64,000 bases of DNA from Euphorbia lathyris. Taxonomy: Eukaryota > Streptophyta > Magnoliopsida > Malpighiales > Euphorbiaceae. The notes below the pieces were generated by a model that saw only the letters and a program-made list of their open reading frames with translations, did not search any database and had not been told where the DNA came from. The position numbers were made by a program, and so were the translations under genes. Numbering within the stretch: the stretch's first letter is position 1; the number at the start of each line of letters is the position of its first letter. Where the stretch lies: the NCBI RefSeq assembly GCF_963576675.1, contig NC_088915.1:83399501-83463500 (forward strand), given 5' to 3'. Below are positions 1 to 9,510 of this stretch, piece by piece.

Positions 1-323
1 AACTTAGTGCAGATGGAGAGTTTGAGCTTCTTATTCTTATTATTATTATTATTTTTTACCTTGTTGTCAACTTGATAATGATGGAATGAAACTAGTTTGA
101 GTTGATAAATAACAATCGAACTAGAGGATAGTGGATTTAGTAGTTAGTGTTGTTGAAGTTTTTGATGAACAGTAATCAAGATCCGACTCGAAATAGAGCT
201 GATTCGAATCGTGAATTGTAAGATTCTGTTACAATTTAGATTCACCCTATAGGTTAGGCTCAAAATTGAGCTGAATCGAATAGTACGATTCGAATAGTGA
301 ATAGTAAGATTCTAACAACAGTG
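1..323. mobile_element. hAT-like MITE, cut by the window start
   Basis: This stretch is a second copy of the element at 4474-4928. The two share the GAGATGGAGAGTTTGA segment, the TAGTTAGTGTTGTTGAAG segment and the repeated GATTCGAATCG-type motifs, and both end in ACAACAGTG or ATAACAGTG. The left end lies outside the window, so the target duplication cannot be checked. It lies just upstream of the first exon of gene A. Confidence 0.6.
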
Positions 324-446
324 GTTGTGAGCTTTGGTGTTTTCTTCTTGTTTGCCTTGTTCTAAAAAACTTCCGATTTGTACATTTCACTTGGTTTTCT
401 GTGCATTTGAAGGGTGGAAACTGGAGCTAATACCTCCCATGGACAG

Positions 447-3400
447 ATGGGTGGATCCTGGAAGAGCCGTCGTGAATTTATGAGGTTTATCAATAGGTAA
501 AGTTTCTTATCTTATCTGCAATTAATTTCTTCACTGATTCTAAGAGTTTGGATTTTTTGATATACTTGATGAATCAAATACCATTATCTAATAACACACA
601 ATTCTTTTTATTAGTTGATAGCTATGTTGCAGAGAAATGGATACAGACACCGGCAATCCTAATTTTTGAAAAACATAGGAAACAAAAACATATAAATATT
701 ACAATGACTTCATACTGTCAGATCTTAATATAAGATCTATGATTGGGCCTTAACTATGAGTTTAAACTTTTGGTTCAAACGGTTCCATGACATGATATCA
801 TCAGCAACTTCATTAATTTGTGAAATTAAAAACACATGGTGGGATGGGCCTCTGTTGTACACGTTGCAAGCCCAGAGGGCATTTGCGTGTGAGGGTGTGT
901 GAGAAATTAATATAAGATTTATGATTGAGCTTTAACGATCAGCCTAAGTTTTTGGTTCAAACGGTTCCATGACACATACACCAAGAGCACTAAAGTTGGC
1001 CAAAAAATATCAATTGGCCCTCTGACCTTATAGAGTTCTCGTTAGTCCCTGAAATTTGCTTAAAGTGACATGTTTAACCCTCTAAGTACACATGGTAGAG
1101 CAGGGTAGGATTTTGACAAATTAAAACGTATATCACTTTAAACAAGTTCGTTGGGCTAATAGATTACTATAGGCAAATTTAGGGATCTAATAGATCACTA
1201 TAAGCAAGTTTAGGGGGAGGGGTTAATAGATCAATATAAGCAAGTTTAGAGGGTTTATAGGTCCCTTTAAAGAAATTCAGGTGGTCAACAATTCACTTTA
1301 AACAAGTTCAGTAAGTTCAAAGGTTAATTAGTTTTTTCTTGTCCAAGTTCAGGGCTCTTGATGAATTAATTAAGTCTATTAAAAATATAGGGACATATAA
1401 CTAGATAGATATTAGAAGTATAACAATAAAAAATTAGTATTTATACTATATCAGCAGAAAATTGGAGTAATTAGAAATTGTAGAATAGAAATTAATTAAG
1501 AAGTTCTAGCTAAAGAGGAAAGGAATTTTCAATTCGCTAAAATTATGGTCGAAATTGGAATTGAATTGTGTTTGTTGACGGAAACGGTTTCCTAAACAAG
1601 AAACGTGTCTCCTAAGTTCAATATTTACAGAAACCTGCCGGGAAAATGTCGTACTAGTTTCCGGGAGTTTCGGTTAAACGCTACTACAAAGGAGTTTCTG
1701 TGCAAAAGGACCTTGTTGTTGAGACTTTTAGCATAAATGTTTTCTTCTTTGCTGCTGTGTCTTGAAAAGCTTTCGCATCACATGTTTAGCAACATTTATC
1801 TGTTTTTGTCTTACTGGACTTAATTTTAGCATCAAACTAACATGTCCTAAATTGCAATCTTTATTCAGGAAAACTTCCAGTTTTATATAGCAAAAATTTT
1901 ATATGTCGAATTTTACGTATAGCCTGACATTTAAATTAGAATAAAGAAAGAGAATTGTATTTATTATTTATTTAATTCAACTGCATTAAACTGTCAAGTG
2001 ACGACAAAAAAAAAGTATATTTTTACTTTTTTTAGTTATCACGTGGTTACCACGTGACTATCATGTTATAAGTAGCAGAGTTCTTTGGAACGTAATTGCC
2101 ACATCATAGTTCCAGTAATTTTTTTTTGTCTGAATTGATTGGAATAAATTTCTATTTTTATATATGAAAAGTGTTTCTGTAGTTATCGCTATGGCTATAT
2201 TAATAACTTTTAGCATGCCATTTCCAGCTACAACTCAGAGATCCGGTCATGTGATAGGCATTATGTGAAGATTGCTTTAGAAGCTTACGAGAAGAGAACG
2301 GTTTGCGTCTTCCTTTTACCTATTTGTTACATTTCATCTTTTCTAGAGTAAAAATACATCCGTATCCTGTGGTGAAGCTCTTAGCCTAGTGGTTGGGAGC
2401 TTACCTAGACTAAGAAGGTCATGGGTTCGAATCACATCCGGGTGGGGTGGGGATTTTTCTTTCTTCTTTAATGTAAGCGCACTGTGCGCAAACTTTTAAA
2501 AAAAAATACATCCATATCTCTCAACAAGACTTGTCAAGTATAATGACAATGGTTAATTTTACAAAGAATCTCACAAGACTTGTCAAGTATCCTTGCAAAT
2601 GAGCCCTAATTCCCTATTTACAGGCCTCCATACCGATCTATGAAGATTCTATATACTTTACAATACTTAAAAGACTAGAAAAATCTAGAGACACTTGTGT
2701 AGGGGCGGTTTTGGGCACCCCTAGAAAGTTCCAGGCCTTTTTGGCCCGTTCTGACACACTTCGGGTCCATCTGGCAAAAAGGTTGTGCCAGTGACAATAT
2801 ATACAAAAAATTTCAACTTCTCCCCCATACTTTCAAAACGTCCTACTTACCCCTAAACTTTCTTGAGGTGACTTATTGACCTCCTAAAATCCACGTAGAA
2901 GAGCAAAAGGAGATTTTGATGAAGTTGAAATGCCTAAACTTTAAGCAAGTTTATGGAGCTAATATATCATTATAAGTAAATTCAGGGAGCCAAAATGTTA
3001 CTTTAAGAAAGTTCAGAGAGTCAACATGTTACTTTAAGCAAAATTCAGGGTAAATAAGACGTTTTGAAAGTATAGAGAGGTAGTTGAATTTTTTGGACAA
3101 GTACAGAGAAGTCTCTTATGAAAGTAAACAATTTCAAAACAAAAAACTCAAAGAATTAAATTTGTTTACAACCATATTTCCCACGTAACCACACGCTTTC
3201 GACCAAATCACAGTTTTCTCTCTAAATAATATTTTCTCTCACCGAACTAAATAATCTTACAATTAAAATGTTCAACAACTAAAATTGCTTAGAATGCCAT
3301 TTCCATTTTGGTGGGTTACCTACGGGACATTTATATTATTAAAAGTTAAAGCTCAAACAATTTTATCTCTCATTTTGGATAGAGTTTAAAGAAGATTAAA

Positions 3401-5362
3401 TAATGGAAGGGGAGGAGAAAATCTTAACCTCCAAATCCCGCTGATTTAAAATTTAAGTTTTTGGAGATTTTTTAACCTCGATAACTTTCTTCTCCCAAGC
3501 ATGCTTAGATAGTTAACCTTCCATTATTTAACCTTTAAGAAGCTCCATTCAAGGTAAAACCTAAGCATAGTTGTTAAAGGCGCAAGGGGTCCTAGAGTCT
3601 AGGCTCATGGTGCAACACAAGCGAGGCGCAAAAAATAAAAAACTATATATATTCTATTACCAGTTAAAGCATAAACAAAAAAAAAACACTTATGACTGAT
3701 AAACCACATAAAAACATAATAATAAATGTCAAAAACAATAAGTTTAGTTCATACTTCACAAAGACATTAACATATACTTAACGTCTTAACCTAAGTAATC
3801 AACTAATGCTACTAAACTAATAATCATTTACTGTTACAGTTTCTTATGTTGTGTCCTGATGATTTTTTACGTGACTTTTTTTAATCCCTCTCTAGTCCCT
3901 TGACATTCTTATTTAGATCAAAGGTTAAGATTAAGTTTATTTAAATTAGATTTCTGGTCGAGATTAACCTTGACTCAGGCTCCCAAGCTCCGGCAAGAGA
4001 ATTTTAAACTGCACCTCGCCTTGTGCAATCAAGACTCACTTCCTCGAGCCTTGCGTAAGGCGCGCCTTGAACAACTATAAATCTAAGTTGAGAGACCATG
4101 GATGTAATTTACTCATCTTTTCTGTAAGCAATTTATGCTACAACATTTCTAATTGGAGACTTTTTTTTGTTAGGGTGTTAAACATGAAATTAAACGTATC
4201 TTGTTTACTCATCGCAAATCCGTACTTGTCCCTGGATATGAGGGTGTTAGAGAATGGTGTCACGTGAGTTTCACTGCTAAACCCAAAAACACGGACCACC
4301 GTCCAAAGCACTTCTTTGGTGAAATGGTGCTTGATCCCATTTCAGGGACACGTGATGTCACTCACTGTTCTACTTTCGAGCCTAGTGGTGCTGGTAACAT
4401 ATATATTACTTTTCTGCCTTTTTCTTTTTGAAAACCATTGGGTTAGATTAATTACTGCGCAATATATTAGCGTCATAGTTGTCAAATTGAGATTCGAATC
4501 TCGATTCATGAATTGAAATCCACATTTTGTGAATCGTGGCTCGTAAAATTCATATAAGAACTAAAATATTTACCAAGTTGAACTCAAAGATATATCAAAT
4601 ATTAGTCCAGAAATGCAATTTTTATGTCAAAAACGAAATCATATCAACCAATTATTTAAAATTCAAATCTAATAAAAGTAATTCACAAATCGGACTTTGT
4701 TTAATAACATAGTGGAGATGGAGAGTTTGAATTTCTGACTCTGTTTTTTTTGCGTCGTCAGCTTGATAGAATGGAACTAGGTTGTTCATAACTTGATAAA
4801 TAACAAACGGAATAGAGGAGAGTGAGTTTAATAGTTAGTGTTGTTGAAGTTTTTGATGAACGGTGATGAGGATACGGCTCGTAATAGAGCTGAATCGAAT
4901 CGCAAATCGCAAGATTCTAATAACAGTGATTAGCGTCTCTATCTACTTGTCTAGATCATCTGATTGGATTTTTGAATTTTCAAATTGTTTCATTACCCCC
5001 CTTCAACTTTTTTATATATTGATCTATTGGACCTTAAAACTTATTTAAAGTGGCTTATTAGCTCCCTGAATGGTTTGATGATTCATTATACGTTTTGACT
5101 TGTTTAAATCTCTCTTGGTTCTTTCACGCTAGGGGACTAATGCGACATTTTAAATAAGTTCGGAGAGCTAATAAGAGATGTTTTTCTCAATTTTTATTGT
5201 TTTATTTTCTCTCTTTCATTCACTTGTGCAGGATTGACCTATGGTTGTGGATTTTGTCCAGAGAGTCCTTCAGTTCTTCATCCGGCTTATGCATATCGTG
5301 CTGGTCTTCCCTCCTCCACTTATCCGACTAAACTTTCTTATGATTATGTTGTTGCTCTCTGA
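447..5362 (+). CDS. Small four-exon gene A, DUF3615-like protein (157 aa)
   Basis: Exons read as 447-496, 2228-2300, 4174-4393 and 5232-5362, all with GT-AG introns and phases 2, 0 and 1. The joined frame is open from ATG to TGA. Exon 2 encodes YVKIALEAYEKR. Exon 3 holds WCHVSFTAK (about residues 69-77) and HFFGEM (about 87-92). Exon 4 holds YGCGFCP, a C-x2-C pair at about 120 and 123, followed by HP. The same motifs in the same order recur in four more copies downstream. The pattern resembles the plant DUF3615 family, whose molecular function is unknown to me. No signal peptide or membrane segment is seen. Introns of 1.7, 1.9 and 0.8 kb are packed with TE insertions, whereas intron 2 is only about 70-90 nt in the other copies. 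The choice of exon 1 (ATG at 447) is the least certain part. Confidence 0.62.
716..974 (+). mobile_element. TRIM element with 77-bp LTRs, in intron 1 of gene A
   Basis: Two 77-bp direct repeats, 716-792 and 898-974, begin with TG and end with ATGACA. They are flanked by a perfect 5-bp target duplication CATAC (711-715 and 975-979). A degenerate initiator-Met primer site follows the first repeat and a G-rich tract (GTGTGAGGGTG) precedes the second. There is no coding capacity. A second copy of the family lies at 29432-29671. Confidence 0.85.
982..1375. mobile_element. Foldback MITE of the 'TTAATACATCA / AAGTTCAGGG' family
   Basis: The left end CAAGAGCACTAAAGTTGG is an imperfect inverted match of the right end CCAAGTTCAGGGCTCTTG, with several internal 'AAGCAAGTTTAGGG' units. 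The family recurs at 2804, 4985, 21052, 21425, 24628 and 36118. It lies directly against the TRIM. No coding capacity. Confidence 0.6.
1556..1720. repeat. Degenerate copy of the GGAAACGG-rich MITE
   Basis: The segment is rich in GGAAACGG and TTTCCGGGAG motifs and ends near GGAGTTTCTGTGCAA, like the better-preserved elements at 21970-22107 and 25054-25188. Its ends are eroded and no target duplication is visible. Confidence 0.4.
2351..2518 (+). mobile_element. tRNA-derived SINE with target duplication
   Basis: The body (2367-2502) starts with a pol III promoter-like head: box A as TTAGCCTAGTGGTT and box B as GGGTTCGAATC, 30-odd bases apart. It ends in a short A tract. The flanks AAAATACATCCGTATC (2351-2366) and AAAATACATCCATATC (2503-2518) form a 16-bp target duplication with one mismatch, as expected for LINE-mobilised SINEs. 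It sits in intron 2 of gene A. Confidence 0.8.
2804..3095. mobile_element. Foldback MITE in intron 2 of gene A
   Basis: The left arm, with TTCAACTTCTCCCCCATACT, is an imperfect inverted repeat of the right arm, with AGTATAGAGAGGTAGTTGAA. Internal units of GTTACTTTAAGCAAGTTCA type match the family at 982-1375. Boundaries are approximate. Confidence 0.5.
3566..4079. mobile_element. hAT-like MITE in intron 2 of gene A
   Basis: Termini CATAGTTGTTAAAGGCGCAAG and, at the other end in inverse, TATAGTTGTTCAAGGCGCGCC form an imperfect inverted repeat. Flanks AACCTAAG (3558-3565) and AATCTAAG (4080-4087) give an 8-bp duplication with one mismatch, the size expected for hAT elements. Non-coding. Confidence 0.7.
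4474..4928. mobile_element. hAT-like MITE in intron 3 of gene A
   Basis: Termini CATAGTTGTCAAATT and (inverse of the right end) CACTGTTATTAGAAT. A perfect 8-bp target duplication ATTAGCGT is at 4466-4473 and 4929-4936. The interior contains GATTCGAATC-type palindromic units. A partial copy of the same element starts the window. Confidence 0.8.
4985..5190. repeat. Partial foldback MITE in intron 3 of gene A
   Basis: Segments CCCCCCTTCAACTTTTT and GCTTATTAGCTCCCTGAA match the 'AAGTTCAGGG' family. Only an imperfect right arm, TAAGTTCGGAGAGCTAAT, is left and no duplication is visible. Confidence 0.45.
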
Positions 5363-5406
5363 GTCCTACGGTTTTGATAGGCATGACTATTAGTTATTTT
5401 TTTTAA

Positions 5407-5740
5407 GGGTAAAGTACAAATTTAATTCTAATAAGGAGAGCGGATTTAGTCTTCTCGTATAAAATAGTGCAAATTTATGTTTAACATTTACTAGACGGTG
5501 CAATTTTAAGTCTCATTAACAGAATATGAGTTCTTTTTAATAGAATATCCACAATTTCAAGTCTTAAGCTGAAAGATTAGAGGGTGGAAAGAATATGAAA
5601 TTGCATATGAAAAAAACTCAGGAGGCTTCAAATTGTATTGGTTGGTACACATTAGGTTTAAAGTTGCATTGTCTTATATTTGGAAGTTAAAGTAAATCTG
5701 CTCCCCTAATAATTATAGGATTAAATTCGTGTCTTATCCC
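5407..5740. mobile_element. Foldback MITE downstream of gene A
   Basis: The left arm GGGTAAAGTACAAATTTAAT pairs imperfectly with the right arm, which read inversely is GGGATAAGACACGAATTTAA. Both arms continue into an AGGAGAGCGGATTTAG-type motif. No coding capacity. The remainder of 5363-6207 is AT-rich with no gene that I can see. Confidence 0.6.
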
Positions 5741-6051
5741 GTATTTTCATATATGAACTCATATATAGGAGTATCCAGTCCATTATGCTTTTTCTTTATT
5801 AACCGAACCGAACCTATCGGTTTTTAATCTATTTAAACTGAAACCGGTCCATTAGGTTTTGACCGGGTTTTGGCTCATCCCTACTTATATATAATTTTTG
5901 AGTACGTTTGATAATGCCATAAGCTTTTTAAAATTGTATACATTGCGTGTCTCACTATTGACGACATTTGCGTCTAACATTGCAAGTGCAATTTTGACTT
6001 GTTATTCCTTTGTTTGGAGAAAATAAAGAGTTATAATATTCTACTTTATAA

Positions 6052-6056
<5 letters not shown>

Positions 6057-6086
<30 letters not shown>
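6057..6086. repeat. (AT)n microsatellite
   Basis: About fifteen uninterrupted TA units are seen directly. It lies 130 bp left of the Athila insertion. Confidence 0.95.
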
Positions 6087-6091
<5 letters not shown>

Positions 6092-6490
6092 GGGATGGGA
6101 GTCGATACGGAGAACATTTTGCCCTGAATCCTAAATGGGGAACGAGGTGGAGAATAATATTCCCAAACTGTGGGGATTCTCACTTCCACCCCGATTAATT
6201 CTCGTAAGAATTTGTTAAGTCCAAAATATATCTAAAATATTCTACATAAATACATTAAATTTACATTGAAATCATGCTAATTATATTCATTTGAAATACT
6301 TTTACGTCTTTATTTACTTATTTGATGCAAGGTACTTAAATATTTGGTAAAATCCAAATAGGAGCAAAAACGGAGCTAAAACGGAGCTAGAATGGAGGAA
6401 AAACCTTAAAAACGTACCGAGAATGCATATCAGTCAGAAGAACGCTCGAGGAGGACGAAAAGCAGTCGAGAGACAGGGAATAATCTCTCT

Positions 6491-6525
6491 GTCGCGACTG
6501 AGATTTTGAGAATCTCAGTCGCGAC
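6491..6525. repeat. LTR hairpin 1 with GTCGCGAC core
   Basis: A perfect inverted repeat: arm GTCGCGACTGAGATT (6491-6505), 5-nt loop, and inverse arm AATCTCAGTCGCGAC (6511-6525). The outer GTCGCGAC is itself palindromic. The equivalent in the 3' LTR is at 18376-18410. Confidence 0.95.
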
Positions 6526-6579
6526 TTGCGGAGGCCGGCTCGGGGGAAAAACGAAGTTTCAAGCTAGCCCCTATACTCC

Positions 6580-6618
6580 CTGTCGCGACTGAGATTTTCA
6601 GAATCTCAGTCGCGACAG
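6580..6618. repeat. LTR hairpin 2 with GTCGCGAC core
   Basis: A perfect 17-bp stem: CTGTCGCGACTGAGATT (6580-6596) pairs with 6602-6618 across a 5-nt loop. In the 3' LTR (18465-18503) a single change extends it to a 19-bp stem with a 1-nt centre. It ends 116 bp before the LTR TATA box. Confidence 0.95.
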
Positions 6619-6733
6619 CGAACCTCCCTGCACACTAAACACATGTTTAAAACGGAAAAACGTGTCCGTTCGTTCGGATAAAAGCGACCCTTCACCAGCA
6701 GACACGACCCGTCATTTACAACCCTTCAACAAC

Positions 6734-6741
6734 TATAAATA
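6734..6741 (+). promoter_or_regulatory. Athila LTR TATA box
   Basis: TATAAATA follows the paired hairpins and precedes the transcribed part of the LTR. It is conserved in the 3' LTR. Start-site position is inferred only. Confidence 0.65.
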
Positions 6742-7729
6742 AGTGATCCATTTCAGAAATCAAGGTTGGTTAGGTTGGAAAAGTTAGAGAAATTAGAGAA
6801 GAAAGTTGTTATGTTGAGTTTCTGATTCAGAAAAGAATCAGAAAGTTAGATTTCATTTCTGTAAACAATCGTGTTGTACACGAATTGTATTTAGATTAGT
6901 TATAAACACAGTATTAGTTTAGTTTTCATTCTGATAGTGGACGAGATCAGTCTCTATTCCGAAGATCCAGCGAGAAGAATTGACGGCTGAAGCGCATGAG
7001 GTTTGACGAACCTACGGAGTTTGAGAGAAAGATTGACGACCCGGATCTCAAAGTTTTCGTTGCAATGCTATCCAAGTTTCTACTTCTCTGTTAACTTGTG
7101 AAAATTCACATTTCATTAATGATATACTTATTTATTCAATACATTCTTATTGTTATTTTGATATTGTTCTGACAAAATGATTTTCAAAATGATAAATTGG
7201 TGTTTTTATTAAAACGTTCTATTCCATCTTATTCATATAAGAACTTTGTTGAACACTTAACAAATTTAGTTTTTATGGATGACATGATCGCTGATCGCGG
7301 CTTATCAGAAATAAAACACCAGTTTGATTAAGGTAGGAATCATCTCAACACCAGGGGGATTTCTATGGTTCGAAGCAATTTAATTGAGTATATCGCTATA
7401 TTGTTACATGTCCATAATCTCACAAAGTTAAAGTTGCTTTCTTTGCTTTATGAAAATAAGTTCTATTTTATTCCGATTACGGAAGTATCTGCTTTATAAT
7501 CAAAATTCCAAAACGGAATTGTTCTCTAAACTCAATATAATCCTTCTATCTAATCCTAATTTACCAAAACCAATTCCATCAATTAAAACGTATTTCTTTT
7601 ATTAAACCTAAACACGTGATTAAACTGAATTAAATAAAGTTTTAGTTAAAAAGCGTTCCCTGTGGGTTCGATATCTTTTATTACTACAAGCGTATACCGT
7701 GCACTTGCGGAAATCGCTCAACAAGTTTT

Positions 7730-7747
7730 TGGCGCCGTTGCCGGGGA
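7730..7747 (+). promoter_or_regulatory. Primer binding site, tRNA-Asp type
   Basis: TGGCGCCGTTGCCGGGGA starts 7 nt after the 5' LTR. This is the primer site typical of Athila elements, complementary to the 3' end of tRNA-Asp. Confidence 0.88.
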
Positions 7748-7903
7748 ACGCCAAAATTTTAAATTTTTCGTTTTTTATTTCGAATCTAGGTTTAAACATA
7801 ATTATTTTAACTTTTGTAATTTAATAGTTTTCATTTACTAATTTATTTATTTTTCAAAATTCTGTTTTGTAGGTAGTTTCGGTTCGTGCAAGATTTCAGG
7901 TTC

Positions 7904-9510
7904 ATGCGCAGTTCTCGAAGTTCAGGCATTGTACCAGACCCTATAGACCCAGAAATTGAGAAAACCATTAGGAAGAACAAGAAAAATAAGAAAAACAAAA
8001 ATAAGACCCCAGTAAAAACACATACCGAGCCAGAAAAAATGGCAGACCCACCAACACTTATGGAATACGCTAGGTCAGGTGTGGCCGGTGTAACCAATAG
8101 TATCGTTAGACCCAGAATCACCGCAAATCAATTTGAAATTAAGCCAGCTTTGCTTAATATGTTGCAAAATAATGTAACATTTTACGGGTTACCTAACGAA
8201 AATCCTAACACCCACTTAACAAATTTCCTAGAAATTTGTGACACTTTTAAAATTCCAGATGTGACTGCAGAAGCAATCAAACTTCGCCTCTTTCCTTTCA
8301 CTTTGAAGGATAGAGCCAAAGAATGGTTAACTTCTATGCCAGCCGCAACTTTTGCCACTTAGGAACAATTAGCCCAAGCGTTTTTATCTAAATATTTTCC
8401 TTTAGCAAAAACCGCAAGAGTCATAAAGGAGTTAACATCTTTTTCTCAAAATGATAATGAGACTCTTTATGAAACTTGGGAACGTTTTAAAGAACTTCAA
8501 CGTTTATGCCCACACCACCAATTACCCGCTGAACTTTTAATGCAAACATTTTACAATGGACTAAATCCTACAACTAGGGGTTCATTAGATGCTATGTCAG
8601 GAGGGCTATTTATGAAGAAAACATCAGCCCAAGCGAGAGAACTTTTAGAGGAAATGGCAATCAACAGTAGTATGTGGCCCGCGGAACGTGGACATATGCC
8701 GGTGGCAAAACCATCATCCTCAACCACATCATCAGTTAAAGGTATAGTTGAACTTGATCCAGTCGCGATGCTACAAGCCCAATTTTCTGCTTTATCGCAC
8801 AAAATTGACAAATTTATGGCACCACGCGATACCAATGGCAATCCAATCCAAACGGATGTGGATTACGAAAATATGAGTGAGATCGAACAGGTAAATTTTG
8901 TCCAAGGGCAAAACCAAACTAATAATCCTTATTTTAATACTTATAATTCTGGATGGAGGAATCATCCTAACTTTAACTGGAAAGATAACAGTAACAATAA
9001 TGCAAGTGCTAATCAAAATCGTACCACTAATTATCAAAATCAGTCAAGAGATACAATTAGCACTTTATCTTCTAAAATCGACAAGTTTATAGATGCTATC
9101 AGTGGAAAAATAAGTAATCACGACGATGGTTTTAAACGGATCGAAAATAAATTCGATCAGCTTATTAAAAACCACTCATCTAGCATCCATAATTTGGAGG
9201 TTCAAATTGGTCAACTTGCTAAATCAATTCCATCCCGAAAAGAGGGAAGTCTTCCCAGCCATACGGAAGAAAATCCGAAAGAGCAGGTGAAGGCTATTAC
9301 TCTTCGTTCAGGAAAAAATTATCAAGGGCCTGAAATGCCCAAAGGTGCAACATTACCAGGAACTGATTTACCAAAGTCCAAGGAAGATATCTTAAACACA
9401 AATAGTTCACCATCTGACGCAGGTACCAAAACTTTTGTACCCAAACCACCTTTTCCACACAAAGTTCGAAATAAGGACTATGATAAACAACTTCTAACGT
9501 TTTTTGGATA
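7904..9510 (+). pseudogene. gag: Athila gag, broken
   Basis: The first ATG of the frame is at 7904. The product has a basic, lysine-rich N-terminus and the retrotransposon gag core (motifs NFLEICDTFKI, LFPFTLKDRAKEWL, ERFKELQRLCPHHQL). A long Asn/Gln-rich tail leads to the conserved ITLRSGK motif. The frame is interrupted by an in-frame TAG at 8360-8362, where related proteins usually have Trp. It loses frame at the T-run at about 9500, just before the junction with pol. In Athila elements gag and pol form one polyprotein, so this junction was probably continuous. Confidence 0.85.

Larger units (their letters stand above)
6213..7723 (+). repeat. Athila 5' LTR (1511 bp)
   Basis: It begins TGTTAAGTCC and ends GCTCAACA, and pairs with 18109-19588. 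Three length differences explain the whole 31-bp size gap: an 11-bp and a 23-bp segment present only here (near 6375 and 6665), and 3 bp present only in the other LTR (near 19012). Substitutions are few by eye. It carries two perfect hairpins and a TATA box. Confidence 0.93.

Noticed and set aside
548..733. 61-aa plus-strand frame in intron 1 of gene A
   Set aside because: Overlaps the TRIM LTR and has no motif.
2370..2440. Possible tRNA gene (box A and box B)
   Set aside because: The arms do not fold into a full cloverleaf by eye, and the segment has a SINE tail and a 16-bp target duplication.
6491..6618. CRISPR-like or terminator-like reading of the repeated hairpins
   Set aside because: The window is plant nuclear DNA, and the hairpins belong to an LTR element; no array spacing and no T-tract termination signal.
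7843..8121. Minus-strand 92-aa frame with a hydrophobic run
   Set aside because: It is antisense to the Athila gag Lys-rich N-terminus, which explains the Phe/Leu run.
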